Source: Argopecten irradians
Lineage: Eukaryota > Mollusca > Bivalvia > Pectinida > Pectinidae
DNA: 64,000 nucleotides
Direction: 5' to 3'
Assembly: GCF_041381155.1 (NCBI RefSeq)
Contig: NC_091139.1
Location: 8,060,383-8,124,382, forward strand
Both the position numbers and the translations under genes were made by a program. Of the stretch, positions 1-11,937 are shown piece by piece; position 1 is the stretch's first letter; every line of letters begins with the position of its first letter. The notes below the pieces were generated by a model. That model ran no database searches, was not told the DNA's origin, and was given only the letters and a program-made list of their open reading frames with translations.

Positions 1-713
1 ACGTGCAATATCCCATTGCAAATGATTTCGCTTAATTTAATTTACTATTATATTTTTCCAATTATTTTGTATCCATAATTATTTGTATGCCAAATTCAAA
101 ATAGATTTAAATTTAAATATAACTCATTGATGCTAAAGGTTCTGGGAGAAATATTCTCACTCATTTTAACACAAAAAATACATGGGTGTGACATTTGTGA
201 TGAAAAAAAGAATACATATTTATTGCAATGTATATCAGAATTTATATCTAAAACTAAAATATTTTTTTAGATTTCTTTACGGTAAACGATTTTGGATATA
301 CATTAATAAAATTCATTCAAGATGTAATGTTAAATGTTAAGATATTTTATTGATAATTGTTACTAATAACTATCGGATTACATATCACTTATTTTGCATA
401 GCATTTTTATATTTGTACTACATGTTGCGGAATAGTTTACATTGTATATATTAAAAAAATAACTAGAAAAAAACACTTGCATTTCTCATTTTTAATGTCC
501 ATCGCCAGTTGTTCTTTTTTCTTTATTTTATTAGAAATTCTACTTAATGTAATTCAGTATCCCTTACTACTTTTCTAATGGAACATAATTACACGTGTTT
601 ATCATTTGAAACTACCATTTGTGAGGTATTTACAGTTTAACTACATGCACATTATTTGTCTATAGATTTAAAATGAGGTCGACATAAACTGTGCATTTAA
701 GGAACAGATTGTA
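1..713. other. 3' flank of the lectin gene, no gene seen
   Basis: AT-rich sequence without exon-like or repeat structure that I can support. It should contain the lectin 3' UTR and polyadenylation site. Confidence 0.5.
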
Positions 714-1144
714 CTATTTCCTACATACAGATGTGATGAAAGATTTCAGGCGATGGAGATCCAATGCTATGATACACCCAAACACAGAGACCAGGACCCC
801 AACTCCAAACACAGATCCAAGATTCCTGGCTGATTTTCTGTTATCTGCAGCACAGACGAGTGTCCGTCGGTAGAAACTGGTCTGTTTTCTGTCTATTGCC
901 AGTTGTTTCTTTAGTTGTTTCATTCGCTGGGTCAGTTCTAACATTGTGGGGACTGTTCTGTTTACATATCGACAACACCAGATGTCTGGACAGGAAGTTG
1001 TAGTGGTGTTTTGCGATGATGGAGATGCATCACAAATCATTCCATAGCCTGGAACAGAATGTTCAAACAAACATTCATGTAAAAAGATACATAAGTCGTT
1101 GCAGAGAAAGGACGAAGTTGTGTTTTTGTAATACAATGGTATCT
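714..1144 (-). CDS. Lectin exon 4: Cys-rich stalk, TM helix, stop
   Basis: The acceptor GGTATTAG|AG fits the phase. The exon encodes a Cys/Asn-rich stretch (CNDLCIFLHEC, SPSSQNTTTTSCPDIWCC), a Lys/Gln/Arg-rich helix, a transmembrane helix and the tail LHRLKSFITSVCRK. It stops with TAG at 716-714. Confidence 0.75.
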
Positions 1145-4100
1145 CTAATACCAAGTTACCCAGATATTCTTTACTTTGAGATCACTGGTCATCTAATTAT
1201 TTAGGTACATTATTCCAATCATGTTTTTGCAATAATTGTTTTTTAAAACATATCGAACATTTTCGTGCTTGTAGGCCTACCTTCGACCATGTAAGTGACA
1301 ACACAAATGTATTATCCTCCTTATTAAAACTGAAGATAAAAAATAGTAAGATCATTTAGATTATTTACATTGCACAAACTTCATCTGTGAAAATGGAAAG
1401 CGGAACCACATGTAAAGTTGATTTCTCGTATATATCTTGGTATTTTGTAAACAAACATTTTATACGCGATGTATAATACACGTGACTGTTTCCGGGGCAT
1501 CTGAGGGGCTATTCTCTACTTACTGATACTTGGATACTGTGGATATTTGTTTATATTCTTCATAAAGGAGTATATATAAATTACTTAAGTATAACATATT
1601 TTATTTTGGACAATAGAACCGGTGTTATGAGGAAAAATTATATAAGACATCGAATATATCAGAGCATGTTCTATACTCCCCCATGATGTCGGTCTGGTTG
1701 ACTTGGATCGGGGTATGATTGTTATTCTTTAAATTTTGTATTCACCAAATCCATGTTTTCTCGAAATTCAGTATTGGTATTATTATAAATCAAAACCTCC
1801 CTATTTAAGTTTACTTTGTTTTCAAAATAAGTTAAAATATGAATACTGACCTGAAACTTCTACCTCACATAAAGCTAGTGGTCTCCCTTTTGCGTTTCGC
1901 ATGTAAATACGTAAATACCGTCCCAAAGAGCCGTTTGTACAGGGGAAAACTCTCTCCTCCCCATCCCCTATACCGCCCCCTTCGTGAAAGTGACAGAGTA
2001 CCGCCCCAGTCAGGTGTCCTGTTCCGTCGTCTTGTTCAAACATGGATACTTCAATACCAAAATCAATCAGCCGATAACCTTTAAGAAAACGCAATTAAAA
2101 CCGTTCTAGTGTACGCTTGTATATTTCATTCTTATTAATAGTAATATTGTGCAGTGTTCGGACTCTATTGGATTTAAGAGTAGAAAAATATAAAACTTAA
2201 AATCGATATATTTTACAATGATTTAAACTCTGAATTTCACCTCATAAAATTATTGATGTTTAAGTGAATAATTAATATTTAGGCTTGAAAACTAATTATA
2301 AAGTGTAATTAATATGGGGGCTTTAAGATCCCAAAACGACGTGGGTAAATTACTTTTTGCCGTCGGTTAGTTCCACCATCTTGTGATTACGACCTCATCA
2401 TTTGATGTGAGTTTCGTGACTTCATAATCTCCGGAAAGGTGGGACTAATCGACGGTAAAATTTACGTACTTTACATTCGTCGTTTTGGAATTTCGAAACC
2501 CCGTATTCACTTATTTTTTATCTGGTTCAAAACTTGTTGCGTATGGTTCGTTTCATGCGATAGAAATAATCGCGTTAAATTTGAAAGAGGAAATCGCATT
2601 CGAGAGAAATCGACAGACATTTCTATTGATGATATGATTCAGCTTTACATTTTCATAATTTAATTACATATGTTACACTTACTTCCCTTGGTTAGGAGTT
2701 TGAGGTCATTTAAATAGACTAAAATAATTGTGCGGCAAATATTATGACGTCAAATATAAAATAGCGTTTTCGAGAGAAATTTTAAAAGCGAAACTAACGT
2801 GTTTGAGCAAATATCAATGCGCCTAAGATATATTCAGAGGTCAAACGATAATTTGATTCAATGTAGAGTCAACATTAAAAAACAATACTATTATAGTTTT
2901 AGCATCGTTTGACGATGGACATTATCAATCTCTGTAGCAGTGTTTATTTCCATAGTTACCTCTATTTCGTGCGCAGTAAAATATATGTGTTATATTTACC
3001 AAATGGATCTCTGTTCACGATTGTGACGGATGTGACGTCATATTGCTGTTCTAGATCCACCTGCCACCATGGCGTGTCCTCGAGTACAGTGGTATGGCTA
3101 CACGATCCGTCCCCATATGTCGAGTTTTTGATACCGTCATTAGCCCTCCACGCGTAACCATGGAGATCATTGTCGTAGTAAGCACCGTCATACAGAGAGG
3201 ACTGGTTCGCTGGTTTGTTGAGGGAAAGGTTGTGGAATAGGATATCACTCTCTCTAACACATGTCGCAATATCACCATCATCTGTTTTCATGTAAAATAT
3301 AAAAGCGGCGAAAAAATTAGACGTGCCTTTGATCGCTCCAATAAAATCTTTAAAAATTACCCATTTAAATAAAAAATATTTCTCAGTTTCTTTCATTATA
3401 CATATGCATTGCTTCCGTGTGCTGTGATTGGTTGGTTCCTGTGACACTCTTACTGTAGGAGTTCGACTTCCTTAGTACTTGTATGCTTGTATCTATGTCT
3501 GCCGTTGTATCAACTTTGAATATAACTAAACAAAAAAATCCTTCTGATTAAAAATCACAACCATTACCGACATATAGTTACATGAAGACGGTGTGTTACA
3601 CAACAATGATTATAATCCCGAGCGGTACGGTTGTTTCACAACGATCTTGGTAAACAAATTTTTTTATTAGTTAAGGAATACTTCTATTGGATTATAATCA
3701 TTAAGGACTAGGACCAATGGAAATTTGTTTATCCTTTTCTTAATTTTCCTTTGTCGATTTTCGATAAAAATGTATGCTTAACAAAATATGCCCGATAATC
3801 GACAGTATCTGTTTATTGATTATTCATGTTTCAATGTAACCAATACTGGTGCCCAGTGAGTGTTTATAAATAATAATATTACTCTTTCAATGATCCGTTC
3901 GACGTACTACTCTGGGATTCACAAAGGAATGAATATATAATAACGCAAGAGTGTTTTGGTATGTGAACTGGTTTTATAAAATGTCGGACATGTTTAGAAT
4001 GAATCTGTACATTTATAACTGAGATAACGTCAGGAAATTCATTTGTGATGGGTATCAGAATTACAGCCTACTTTGAGGACGACCAGGGATTTGGCAAACA

Positions 4101-7100
4101 GAGAGGTGGCGTGACAAAAGTTATCACACAAATTATCAGAGATGGAGTTAATAGACTGGAATGTCTCATCTCTAATTACACTATTGTATCTCTTAATTAA
4201 TTTATTAACAAATCAATAAACATATCAACATGATACAGATAATATTTCATACACTTTCTTTAATGATTCCAATGGAGAGATTATCAAACACCGAACGAAA
4301 AAAAAATACTTCATGCTGAAAGAACATAAAATATGCAAATAGTAATGAAATATGCAAATAGTAATGAAATATGCAAATAGTAATGAAATATGCAAATAGT
4401 AATGATCATTTCTACGATATATATCACTTTTGTACACATAGCAGCCTAAGGCCTCAGGCTACCCGATCATTTTATATCAATTTTTCAGTAAAACTAGATC
4501 TAATTTATTCATGGGGAATCCAGTTGTTTAAACATGTATGGAGTATTGACTTGCATTTTTTTCAAATTGGCAAACTATCATAGTTTTGAAATTGCAATAA
4601 AACACCGAGGTTTTTACAACGCTTTGTGATCCTCGGGTAGAATATTCCTATCCTTCATATCCACATATAAAAGAGTCTTATAATCTACCATTGTGTGTAG
4701 GTATTGATTGTGACGTCATGTCATGACGTCTAGATGTATCTAATCTCACCGAAATATTTTAATGTAAATATAAGCAATAAACTGTTTTTAAATCGTAGTC
4801 ACATATTCTATGAAAACACTATGAATACACTATGAATACAACGATTCTCGTGCATCGATCAGCTGATTTCAAACATATGCCAGTTTCATATCAATAAAAA
4901 ATAGTCCCTCACAATATTTTAATGTATAATCTTTAATGTGTTGTTTCTTGACGTAGAATCAAATAAGGTTTACTGTAATAAGTCAATCGAATCTTATTTT
5001 AACTATATTTCTAGTTTATCGTTTGTCATTTGCAAAAGAAGGTCGACGTTGTGGAATGACTTTGTCACCCAACTGTTCCATTAATCTCGTTTCTCGTCGT
5101 ATATGGGTGTCATAATCTTATATAGAATATAATAACCTTTCAATAATTTTTAATATTATAAATTATTATATTGTTTATATATATATGGATTTAATGTATT
5201 TTTCTAATTTTGATAGCGGCTATGAATAGCAGAATTAAAAAGCTATCTACATATCTTCCGAGGTGCGCTAACGTGCTCCACGGGATAAGTAGATAGCTTC
5301 TGATATTCATAGCCGCTATGAAAATTAGAAAAAATACATTCAATCACTATGTGTAGGTATTGATAACGATCTCATGTTTCCGAGCTATAACGGCATACTT
5401 TTCGGAGAAATGTGGATTGCACTCACAACATGATGACGTAACAATGGATACCTACCCACAAGGGAGCTAACTCTGTAATAGGTAAAGACGGAACAGTATA
5501 TTGTCTGAAGCTACAACAACATTGGCAACAAATCGCGGTATCTAGTTCTGTATCGTAGCACTCGTGGACCAAAGAATGTTCGAAAAAGACAGAAACCTAT
5601 ATTCAGTAAATAGTACCAAGCAATGTTATATTTCGGTCAAATACCATAGAGCTGGTTGTGTTTGCGATTAGGACATAAATCGAGGAAAATTAAGTTTTAG
5701 CGAGTGAAAATGTTGCGATTTGTTTTCAAAGTTGAAGGTTATTCAAGGAATCATATTATTTCACAGTTCAAAATTTCGCGATGATGTTACTGATTCGTGA
5801 AATCGTGAAACTATCATTACCGCGAAAATAAACCACGTGATATACGACGCCCCATAAAGCAACAAACAAAATGGACATTGATCTCAGATCTGAAACGGGA
5901 TAAAATCACAATTGAATATGTGATTTGGTTCCCAGTCAACTAATTTTACTGATATCCACAATATGGAGTGTCAAAATTAGCGAGAGAACAGCTGAATCAA
6001 AATCAACTAGAGTACAGCTGATCCAACATCAGCTAGAGTACAGCTGATCCAACATCAGCTAGAGTACAGCTGTATCAACATCATAGGGAGTACAGCTGAA
6101 TCAAAATCAGCGAGAGTACAGCTGAATCAAAATCATCTGGAGTACAGATGATCCAAAATCAGCTAGAGTACAGCTGATCCAAAATCAGCTAGAGTACAGC
6201 TGAATCAACATCATAAGGAGTGCAGCTGAATCAAAATCAGTGAGAGTAAAGCGGAATCAAAATAAGCCACGGTAGTATAGGGAACAACCAACTAAATAAA
6301 AAAAAAGACCTTCGAAATGGTCCCTGTGTATACAAGATTGCTTCGAAATGGCCCCTGTGATATTAAACCGGCCGCTAATTATGAATTTCAAAAGTAAAAA
6401 TGTTTTCTGACAGGTAATTATTCCTAGATAACCATGATATGAATATGGAAATTCATATTGAGATTTAGGTTCAAAATATGAATTTTGATAACGAATAGGT
6501 TAAAACATTAGAATTTCAGGATTTTTAGTACAAATTGCACCTGATTTCAATAAAGCTACCCTGGTTGGAGTTTGAGCAGAAGGACCCAAACTTTTTTTTT
6601 CTATCTAGTGTTATATGAGAACCTAGACTTTAATTATAGAACACAATATCTAACTAATATTCCTTTGTTTTAATAATACAGTACAAAACTTTAACAAAGT
6701 TTAACACTGTGGTCTATGTAAAATTATTTAGTTGGTTGCTCTCTATAGCTGATCCAAAATCAGCGATAGTACAACTGATTCAAACTCCTGTTTCTACGAT
6801 ATATTATATAATACTCTATTTACATGTTTCACATTAATTTTATCTCCCAGCAAATGAGAGTGATGCCAGAGATGGAATCCTTGGTTCATCCCTCTTACGA
6901 CTGTCGCTTATTTCACTCGATCGGTTTCATTTCGTAAAATTTAGAATTTTAGTTTTCAAAATGTTTACCGCGTGATTGTTACAGTTTTAGCAGAGATATT
7001 GCTCGTTACTACATCCTAACAAATCACATTAGGAATAAATAATATATTCAAGATTATCCGTTTAAAAGAACAAAACATAATACATGTTTTAACACGGTAA

Positions 7101-7534
7101 TATGAATTGATTCAAATTCCATATTTTTTCTATTGATTAGAAATGCAACTGTTGTTTCTATATTTAAAAAAAATAGAAATATTTTTATATCAGTTGTTGT
7201 ACCTGACGGATTACAACCTGCTACGACTCGTGTGGTATCAGGTTTTTTTTATATAAATCGTGTGTATACTGTTAACCAACTTAGTTTTGAGCGAGATTCG
7301 CGTATTTCTCGATTAGGAACCGCGAAAATGATTCGACCTGTAAATTGTCCGAATTGAGTGTGTATCGCGAATCTAAATCACTGTGTGATAAATTAATATG
7401 AATCAACTATAAACAACTTCTAGAACATTGTAGATACTACCAATTAAATTTTGACACTTACCTGCATATGTGTACTTGAGAAACCATTCTAGCAGTATTA
7501 AACACCACATTATATTAAATATTTCTTTGTACAT
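714..7534 (-). CDS. Membrane-anchored F-type (fucolectin) lectin, 4 exons
   Basis: Exons, in transcript order: 7534-7462, 3251-3000, 2078-1851 and 1144-714. They total 984 nt, or 327 residues plus stop, and all junction phases agree (1, 1, 1). Residues 1-24 are a signal peptide. Residues about 30-185 form an F-type lectin domain with the family's N-terminal LNKPANQSS, the SCSH...PWWQVDL core and the C-terminal GRYLRIY...LCEVEVS. A Cys-rich Asn-glycosylation-rich segment follows, then a charged, possibly coiled-coil stalk (LTQRMKQLKKQL), one helix (VFGVGVLVSVFGCIIALDL) and a 14-residue tail ending VCRK. F-type lectins bind fucosylated glycans and serve as recognition molecules; the layout predicts a type I surface lectin. 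The canonical fucose motif is imperfect (see findings). The family assignment is strong; ligand and cell type are unknown. Confidence 0.85.
1851..2078 (-). CDS. Lectin exon 3: second half of F-type domain
   Basis: The acceptor TTCTTAAAG|GT and donor TTTCAG|GTCAGT frame YRLIDFGIEVSMFEQDDG, the FPC and GRYLRIYM strands, and the diagnostic LCEVEVS end of fucolectin domains. The phases join exons 2 and 4 without a frameshift. Confidence 0.87.
3000..3251 (-). CDS. Lectin exon 2: first half of F-type domain
   Basis: This exon encodes residues 25-108, including LNKPANQSSLYDGAYY, WRANDG, DGSCSH, PWWQVDL and VTSVTIVNRDPFG. The donor TTTG|GTAAAT is in phase 1. The acceptor TTAGAG|AG is chosen because it alone fits phase 1; a TTAG two bases upstream would break the frame. 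Confidence 0.82.
4331..4406. repeat. 19-bp tandem repeat x4 carrying ATGCAAAT
   Basis: Four copies of ATATGCAAATAGTAATGAA in a row, starting at 4331, 4350, 4369 and 4388. The last copy differs only at its end. Each holds ATGCAAAT, the consensus octamer bound by POU-domain factors. Function is not shown. Confidence 0.9.
4618..4672. repeat. Half copy of the 61.9-kb fold-back element
   Basis: The stretch matches the right arm of the element at 61923-62071 with scattered changes: TTTGTGATCCTCGGG, then AATATTCCTATCCTTCATAT. No opposite arm lies nearby, so it is a truncated relic. Confidence 0.6.
4689..4731. repeat. Fragment of the CTTGCGGGTAGG MITE end
   Basis: GTGTAGGTATTGATTGTGAC followed by GTCATG matches the left terminal repeat of the MITE at 16147-16317. 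No right end follows. Confidence 0.5.
5188..5345. mobile_element. Fold-back element, arms about 60 bp
   Basis: The left arm (5188-5250) and right arm (5289-5345) are reverse complements with a few mismatches. They share TTTTTCTAATTTT, ATAGCGGCTATGAATA and AGCTATCTAC. The 38-bp loop is GC-richer and contains CGAGGTGCGC. The structure fits a small non-autonomous hairpin element. No target duplication is clear because another repeat abuts the right end. Confidence 0.7.
5347..5487. mobile_element. MITE copy (CTTGCGGGTAGG family), left end damaged
   Basis: It is alignable along its whole length with 16147-16317: GTGTAGGTATTGATAACGAT at the left, CATACTTTTC in the middle and CCTACCCACAAGGGAGCTAA at the right. 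The outer left end is missing, apparently lost at the junction with the fold-back element at 5188-5345. Confidence 0.7.
5975..6272. repeat. 26-bp minisatellite with CAGCTG E-boxes
   Basis: About 11 copies of a unit like ACAGCTGATCCAAAATCAGC plus TAGAGT, with substitutions at a few positions. Most units keep CAGCTG, a palindromic E-box core. One further unit (AGCTGATCCAAAATCAGCGA) lies at 6747-6767 beyond a 464-bp insertion. Confidence 0.85.
6280..6743. mobile_element. 464-bp MITE-like element inserted in the 26-bp array
   Basis: The ends are inverted repeats: GGGAACAACCAACTAAATAA at the left, and GAGAGCAACCAACTAAATAA as the reverse complement of the right. They are flanked by TATA on both sides (6276-6279 and 6744-6747). 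Minisatellite sequence resumes directly after the right TATA, so the element interrupted the array. The interior is AT-rich and has no transposase ORF. A TA or TATA duplication would fit Tc1/mariner-like mobilisation, which is an inference. Confidence 0.75.
7462..7534 (-). CDS. Lectin exon 1: signal peptide
   Basis: ATG at 7534-7532 opens 24 codons of a typical signal peptide (MYKEIFNIMWCLILLEWFLK, then YTYA). It ends at a strong donor CAG|GTAAGT in phase 1. It is assigned to the lectin because phase 1 matches the lectin-domain exon and no other minus-strand gene lies between. The 4.2-kb intron makes this link an inference. Confidence 0.65.
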
Positions 7535-8997
7535 GCGTCCGTGCTTCCTTTCACAGAAAATACTGCGGTCGATAACTTCTCCTTCTCTGACAAGTATATG
7601 TCTGATAACGTTTGCTGAGATATAACAGCATTTATCTATGTACTGCGTGATGAAAACATGAAAGTGCTGCCTCCTTTGTGACGTCGTGTAGGCAACACTT
7701 ATAGGTCTACTGTCCTGTTGATATTACTTAACAGTTTTTGTTTTAGTAAATTATTTAAACTAGAAGATACTATTGGCATTATGTAACGCGCCATTGGATG
7801 TGGCAAAAACATCCTGTGTGTTATACACATCAATACATGGTAAAAAGATAACAACCAATGTTTTAATAATCTTACAGGGAAATGGTACATTTATTATTAA
7901 TATAACACTATAGATATATGAAAATAAAACTGACACAGTATTGGTATGCCTCCCTAGGCGTAGTATAGGGATGAATCGCACTTCCATTGCAAAGTCTGTC
8001 TTTCCACAACGATTTTAGCTTTTAATATGTATGTCATAATCAATTATGTATGTCAAGCCAAAATCCAAACTAGGATCGATATCACCTATAGCATTATATC
8101 GTTGTATTTTGTTCTCGCAGCAACGACTGGGTGATTAATTTTTCATTAACTTATATTTTCAGGAATTAATTATGACTGATTTGTGTTTAGGTGAAAATTC
8201 GAAGGCCTAATTAGCTTGATGACTGATTTGTGTTTAGGTTATGGGATACCTGAACAGAATTCTTTGATTAAAGGCACACTATACGTAGTTTTTCTTTCTT
8301 TTTGTAATCACAAACATTTAAAATGACAGCACATTGTACCAATGACATAGAACTAAGATGGAAGACGTGCATTATGACATTATTCCATGGAGATAAACCT
8401 TTGATAACGAAAGGTCAAAAATCGCCATCTCGAAACAGTCACAAATCAGTTCAGAGAAATCACTATATTTGAAAGTAAACAGGCAATCACGTGATCACTA
8501 GTTTCCCATAATACAACTTCATCTATAGGCCAATGGCATTCGTGAGGTTTAAGCACGTGACTTGTGTTACTACGCGTTTACTACAAAAACCTACATGTTT
8601 TATACCATTAGGGGGAAATCCCCTGCGGATCGTGGTTTCATTTCCAAAGTTGGAAACAGATTGAAGTTCATAAATACATATTTTTATTTATCTTTTCGCC
8701 GGAGCGTTTGTTATATAAATATACAAGGACTTTTTTATTACGGTTTTAATATGCATGTACAATATAAATATTGGGTTAACCTTCGGAATAAAAATCCTCC
8801 TGGGACGTGGTTTTACCTCAAATGTCGGGAATCACATTGGATTTAATCAGTTTGTATTTGCATCTATCTTCTCTCCGGAGCTTTCCTTACACATAAAGGC
8901 ATAACGGTTTTTAAATAACGGTTTCCATCTATACATATATGTATTTAAATGATACTGCAAAGTGTGCGTGTTAAAAATGGTGAGAAATTTTAATATA
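7535..8997. other. Upstream of the lectin start; no gene recognised
   Basis: Mostly AT-rich. A 21-bp direct repeat (ATGACTGATTTGTGTTTAGG) occurs at about 8171 and 8219. A diverged tandem duplication lies at 8600-8935. No exon with convincing splice sites was found. Confidence 0.4.
8600..8935. repeat. Diverged tandem duplication, about 180 bp unit
   Basis: Two successive segments share an ordered set of blocks: GGGGAAATCC / AAAAATCCTCC, CGTGGTTT, TTTATCTTTTCGCCGGAGC / TATCTTCTCTCCGGAGC, and a closing ACGGTTTTAATAT / ACGGTTTCCAT. The copies are heavily diverged. Confidence 0.5.
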
Positions 8998-9350
8998 GTG
9001 CCGACAGAGCTTAAATGATACCCATCGTCTGATCAATAATTGGTTTTTAATCGTGTATATATATATGTCTAATTAATGCAAAACATTACTTAAAATAATC
9101 TTGCAAAATATGACTTAAAATAATCTATTTTGCTTTCGGTGCATGTGCAATCAGTATTGCATTCCATATAGGACATAGTACCACAGAAATTTTTTATATT
9201 TTTAACTTGAAGTAAAATTAGAAGCTCAAACTTTTCAAAGGTGGTAATGGTGTTAAGTAAGTAACTTTCGTAACTGAAGAAAATACTAAATCGTCTGCCT
9301 CCTGTGTTTGACTGAGAAAAATTACAATTTGTCAGCTACGGAGCATCTTT
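8998..9350 (+). mobile_element. Dispersed element, copy 1 (pair with 28.5 kb)
   Basis: This copy is alignable over about 350 bp with 28497-28854 in the same orientation. Shared blocks include ATTGGTTTTTAA, ATTTTGCTTT, ACTTGAAGTAAAATTA, GGTGGTAATGGTGTTAAGTA and TTTGTCAGC..GGAGCAT. The ends contain GAGCATCTTTAA, the same motif as the inverted ends of copy 2. It has no ORF and is a non-autonomous repeat. Confidence 0.65.
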
Positions 9351-9833
9351 AATTAACTAATCTTAAACATTTCCACGACATGTATCTCTATAAATTAATT
9401 TTTAACTGCACGAGCGCGGGCAAATGAACACGTGTACACGTTCCTGAGTCATATAACGTGTGTAAATAATCAGAAGTCACGTTGTTAAAACATGAAATTC
9501 GAGGTTTAACGATATCATACATCGCACTTTCCCATTTTTCTGCAATTTCGAATACCTCAAGAAAACGAACCACTTCCAACGTAAATGCCGGTCAGTAAAC
9601 CATTGTATTGTGTTGTTATATTCGTTCCGTAGGCTAAAATTTATCATCAATTATATGCTTCCATTTTACTTTTTTCCTGTATTTTCCTATTTTGAGCGCT
9701 AAAATTAAGTCCGCGCTACAAAGTAACATACTGAATCCCTATAAAATTATAATTATTAATATACTGTATCATTATCGATCTCTGTCCCTAATTATTTCAA
9801 AATCCATATCAGTGTCTCCATCTGTCTGTCTGC

Positions 9834-11937
9834 GTAGCATTGTCTGTACAAATGTATCTCTGTATCATTGTTTGTATCTCTGTATCATTGTCTATATATC
9901 TGTATCATTGTCTGTATCTCTGTGTATCATTGTCTCTGTATCATTGTCTGTATCTCTGTATCATGGTCTGTATCATTGTCTGTACTCTCTGTTCTATCAT
10001 TGTATCTCTGTATCATATTGTTGTATCTCTGTATCATTGTCTCTGTATCATTGTCTGTATCTCTGTATCATTGTCTGTATCTCTGTATCATTGTATCATT
10101 GTCTCTGTATCATTGTCTGTACCTCTGTATCATTGTCTCTGTATCATTGTCTGTATCTCTGTATCATTGTCTCTGTATCATTGTCTGTGTCTCTGTATCA
10201 TTGTCTCTGTATCATTGTCTATATCTCTGTATCATTGTTTGTATCTCTGTATTATTGTCTCTGTATCATTGTCTGTACTCTGTATATTTCTGTATCTCTG
10301 TATCATTGTCTGTATATCTCTGTATCATTTGTCTCTGTATCATTGTCTGTATCTCTGTATCATTGTCTCTGTATCATTGTCTGTATCTCTGTATCATTGT
10401 CTCTGTATCATTGTCTTATCTCTGTATCTCTATGTATGTTCTCTGTATCGTCTGTATCTCTGTATCATTGTCTGTATCTCTGTATCATTTGTCTGTATCA
10501 TTTCTGTATCTGTATATTGTCTGTATTCTGTATCATGTCTGTCTCTTATCATTGTCTGTTATCTTATTTCTGTCTCTGTATCATTGTCTGTATCTCTGTA
10601 TCAGCTTATTCTCTGTATCATTGTCTGTATCTCTGTATCATTGTCTGTATCTCTGTATCATTGTCTGTATCTCTGTATCATTGTCTGTATCTCTGTATCA
10701 TTGTCTGTATCTCTGTATCATTGTCTGTATCTCTGTATCATTGTCTGTTCTCTTATCTCTCTGTATCATTGTCTGTATCTCTGTATCATTGTCTGTATCT
10801 CTGTATCATTGTCTGTATCTCTGTATCATCTGTATCTCTGTATCATTGTCTGTATCTCTGTATCATTGTCTGTATCTCTGTATCATTGTCTGTATCTCTG
10901 TATCATTGTCTGTATCTCTGTATCATTGTCTGTATCTCTGTATCATTGTCTGTATCTCTGTATCATTGTCTCTGTATCATTGTCTGTATCTCTGTATCAT
11001 TGTCTGTATCTCTGTATCATTGTCTGTATCTCTGTATCATTGTCTGTATCATTGTATCTGTCTCTGTATCATTGTCTGTATCTCTGTATCATTGTCTCTG
11101 TATCATTGTCTGTATCTCTGTATCATTGTCTGTATCTCTGTATCATTGTCTCTGTATCATTGTCTGTATCATTGTCTCTGTATCATTGTCTGTATCTCTG
11201 TATCATTGTCTGTATCTCTGTATCATTGTCTGTATCTCTGTATCATTGTCTGTATCATTGTCTCTGTATCATTGTCTGTATCTCTGTATCATTGTCTGTA
11301 TCTCTGTATCATTGTCTGTATCTCTGTATCATTGTCTGTATCTCTGTATCATTGTCTGTATCTGTATCATTGTCTGTATCATGTCTGTATCTCTGTATCA
11401 TAGTCTCTGTATCATTTTGTGTACATTATCTGTATCTCTGTATCATTTTGTGTACATGTATCTCTGTATCATTTTCTCTGTATCATTGTCTGTATCTCTA
11501 TATCATTGTCTTTACCTCTGTATCATGGTCTGTATCTCTATATCATTGTCTGTATCACTGTATCATTGTCTGTATCACTGTATCATTGTCTGTATCACTG
11601 TATCATTGTCTGTATCTCTGTATCATTGTCTGTATCTCTATATCATTGTCTGTATCTCTGTATCATTGTCTGTATCTCTGTATCATTGTCTGTATCTCTG
11701 TATCATTGTCTGTATCTCTGTATCATTGTCTGTATCTCTGTATCATTGTCTCTGTATCATTGTCTGTATCTCTGTATCATTGTCTGTATCTCTGTATCAT
11801 TGTCTGTATCTCTGTATCATTGTCTCTGTATCATTGTCTGTATCTCTGTATCATTGTCTCTGTATCATTGTCTGTATCTCTGTATCATTGTCTGTATCTC
11901 TGTATCATTGTCTCTGTATCATTGTCTGTATCTCATG
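9834..11937. repeat. 20-bp minisatellite, about 2.1 kb
   Basis: The array is built from TGTATCTCTGTATCATTGTC, mixed with a shorter unit that lacks TGTATC, so periods of 20 and 14 bp interleave. It runs from irregular units near 9834, through a degraded patch near 10400-10600, to very uniform copies after 10610. The unit has no stop codon in any plus-strand frame, so long open frames run through it; these are artefacts. The right edge overlaps the 3' end of the transporter gene. Confidence 0.95.

Larger units (their letters stand above)
3252..7461 (-). other. Lectin intron 1, filled with repeats
   Basis: A 4.2-kb intron. It contains the 19-bp octamer array, fold-back and MITE copies at 4.6-5.5 kb, the 26-bp CAGCTG array and a 464-bp insertion. 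I see no exon inside it. The two smaller lectin introns (1145-1850 and 2079-2999) show nothing notable. Confidence 0.6.
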
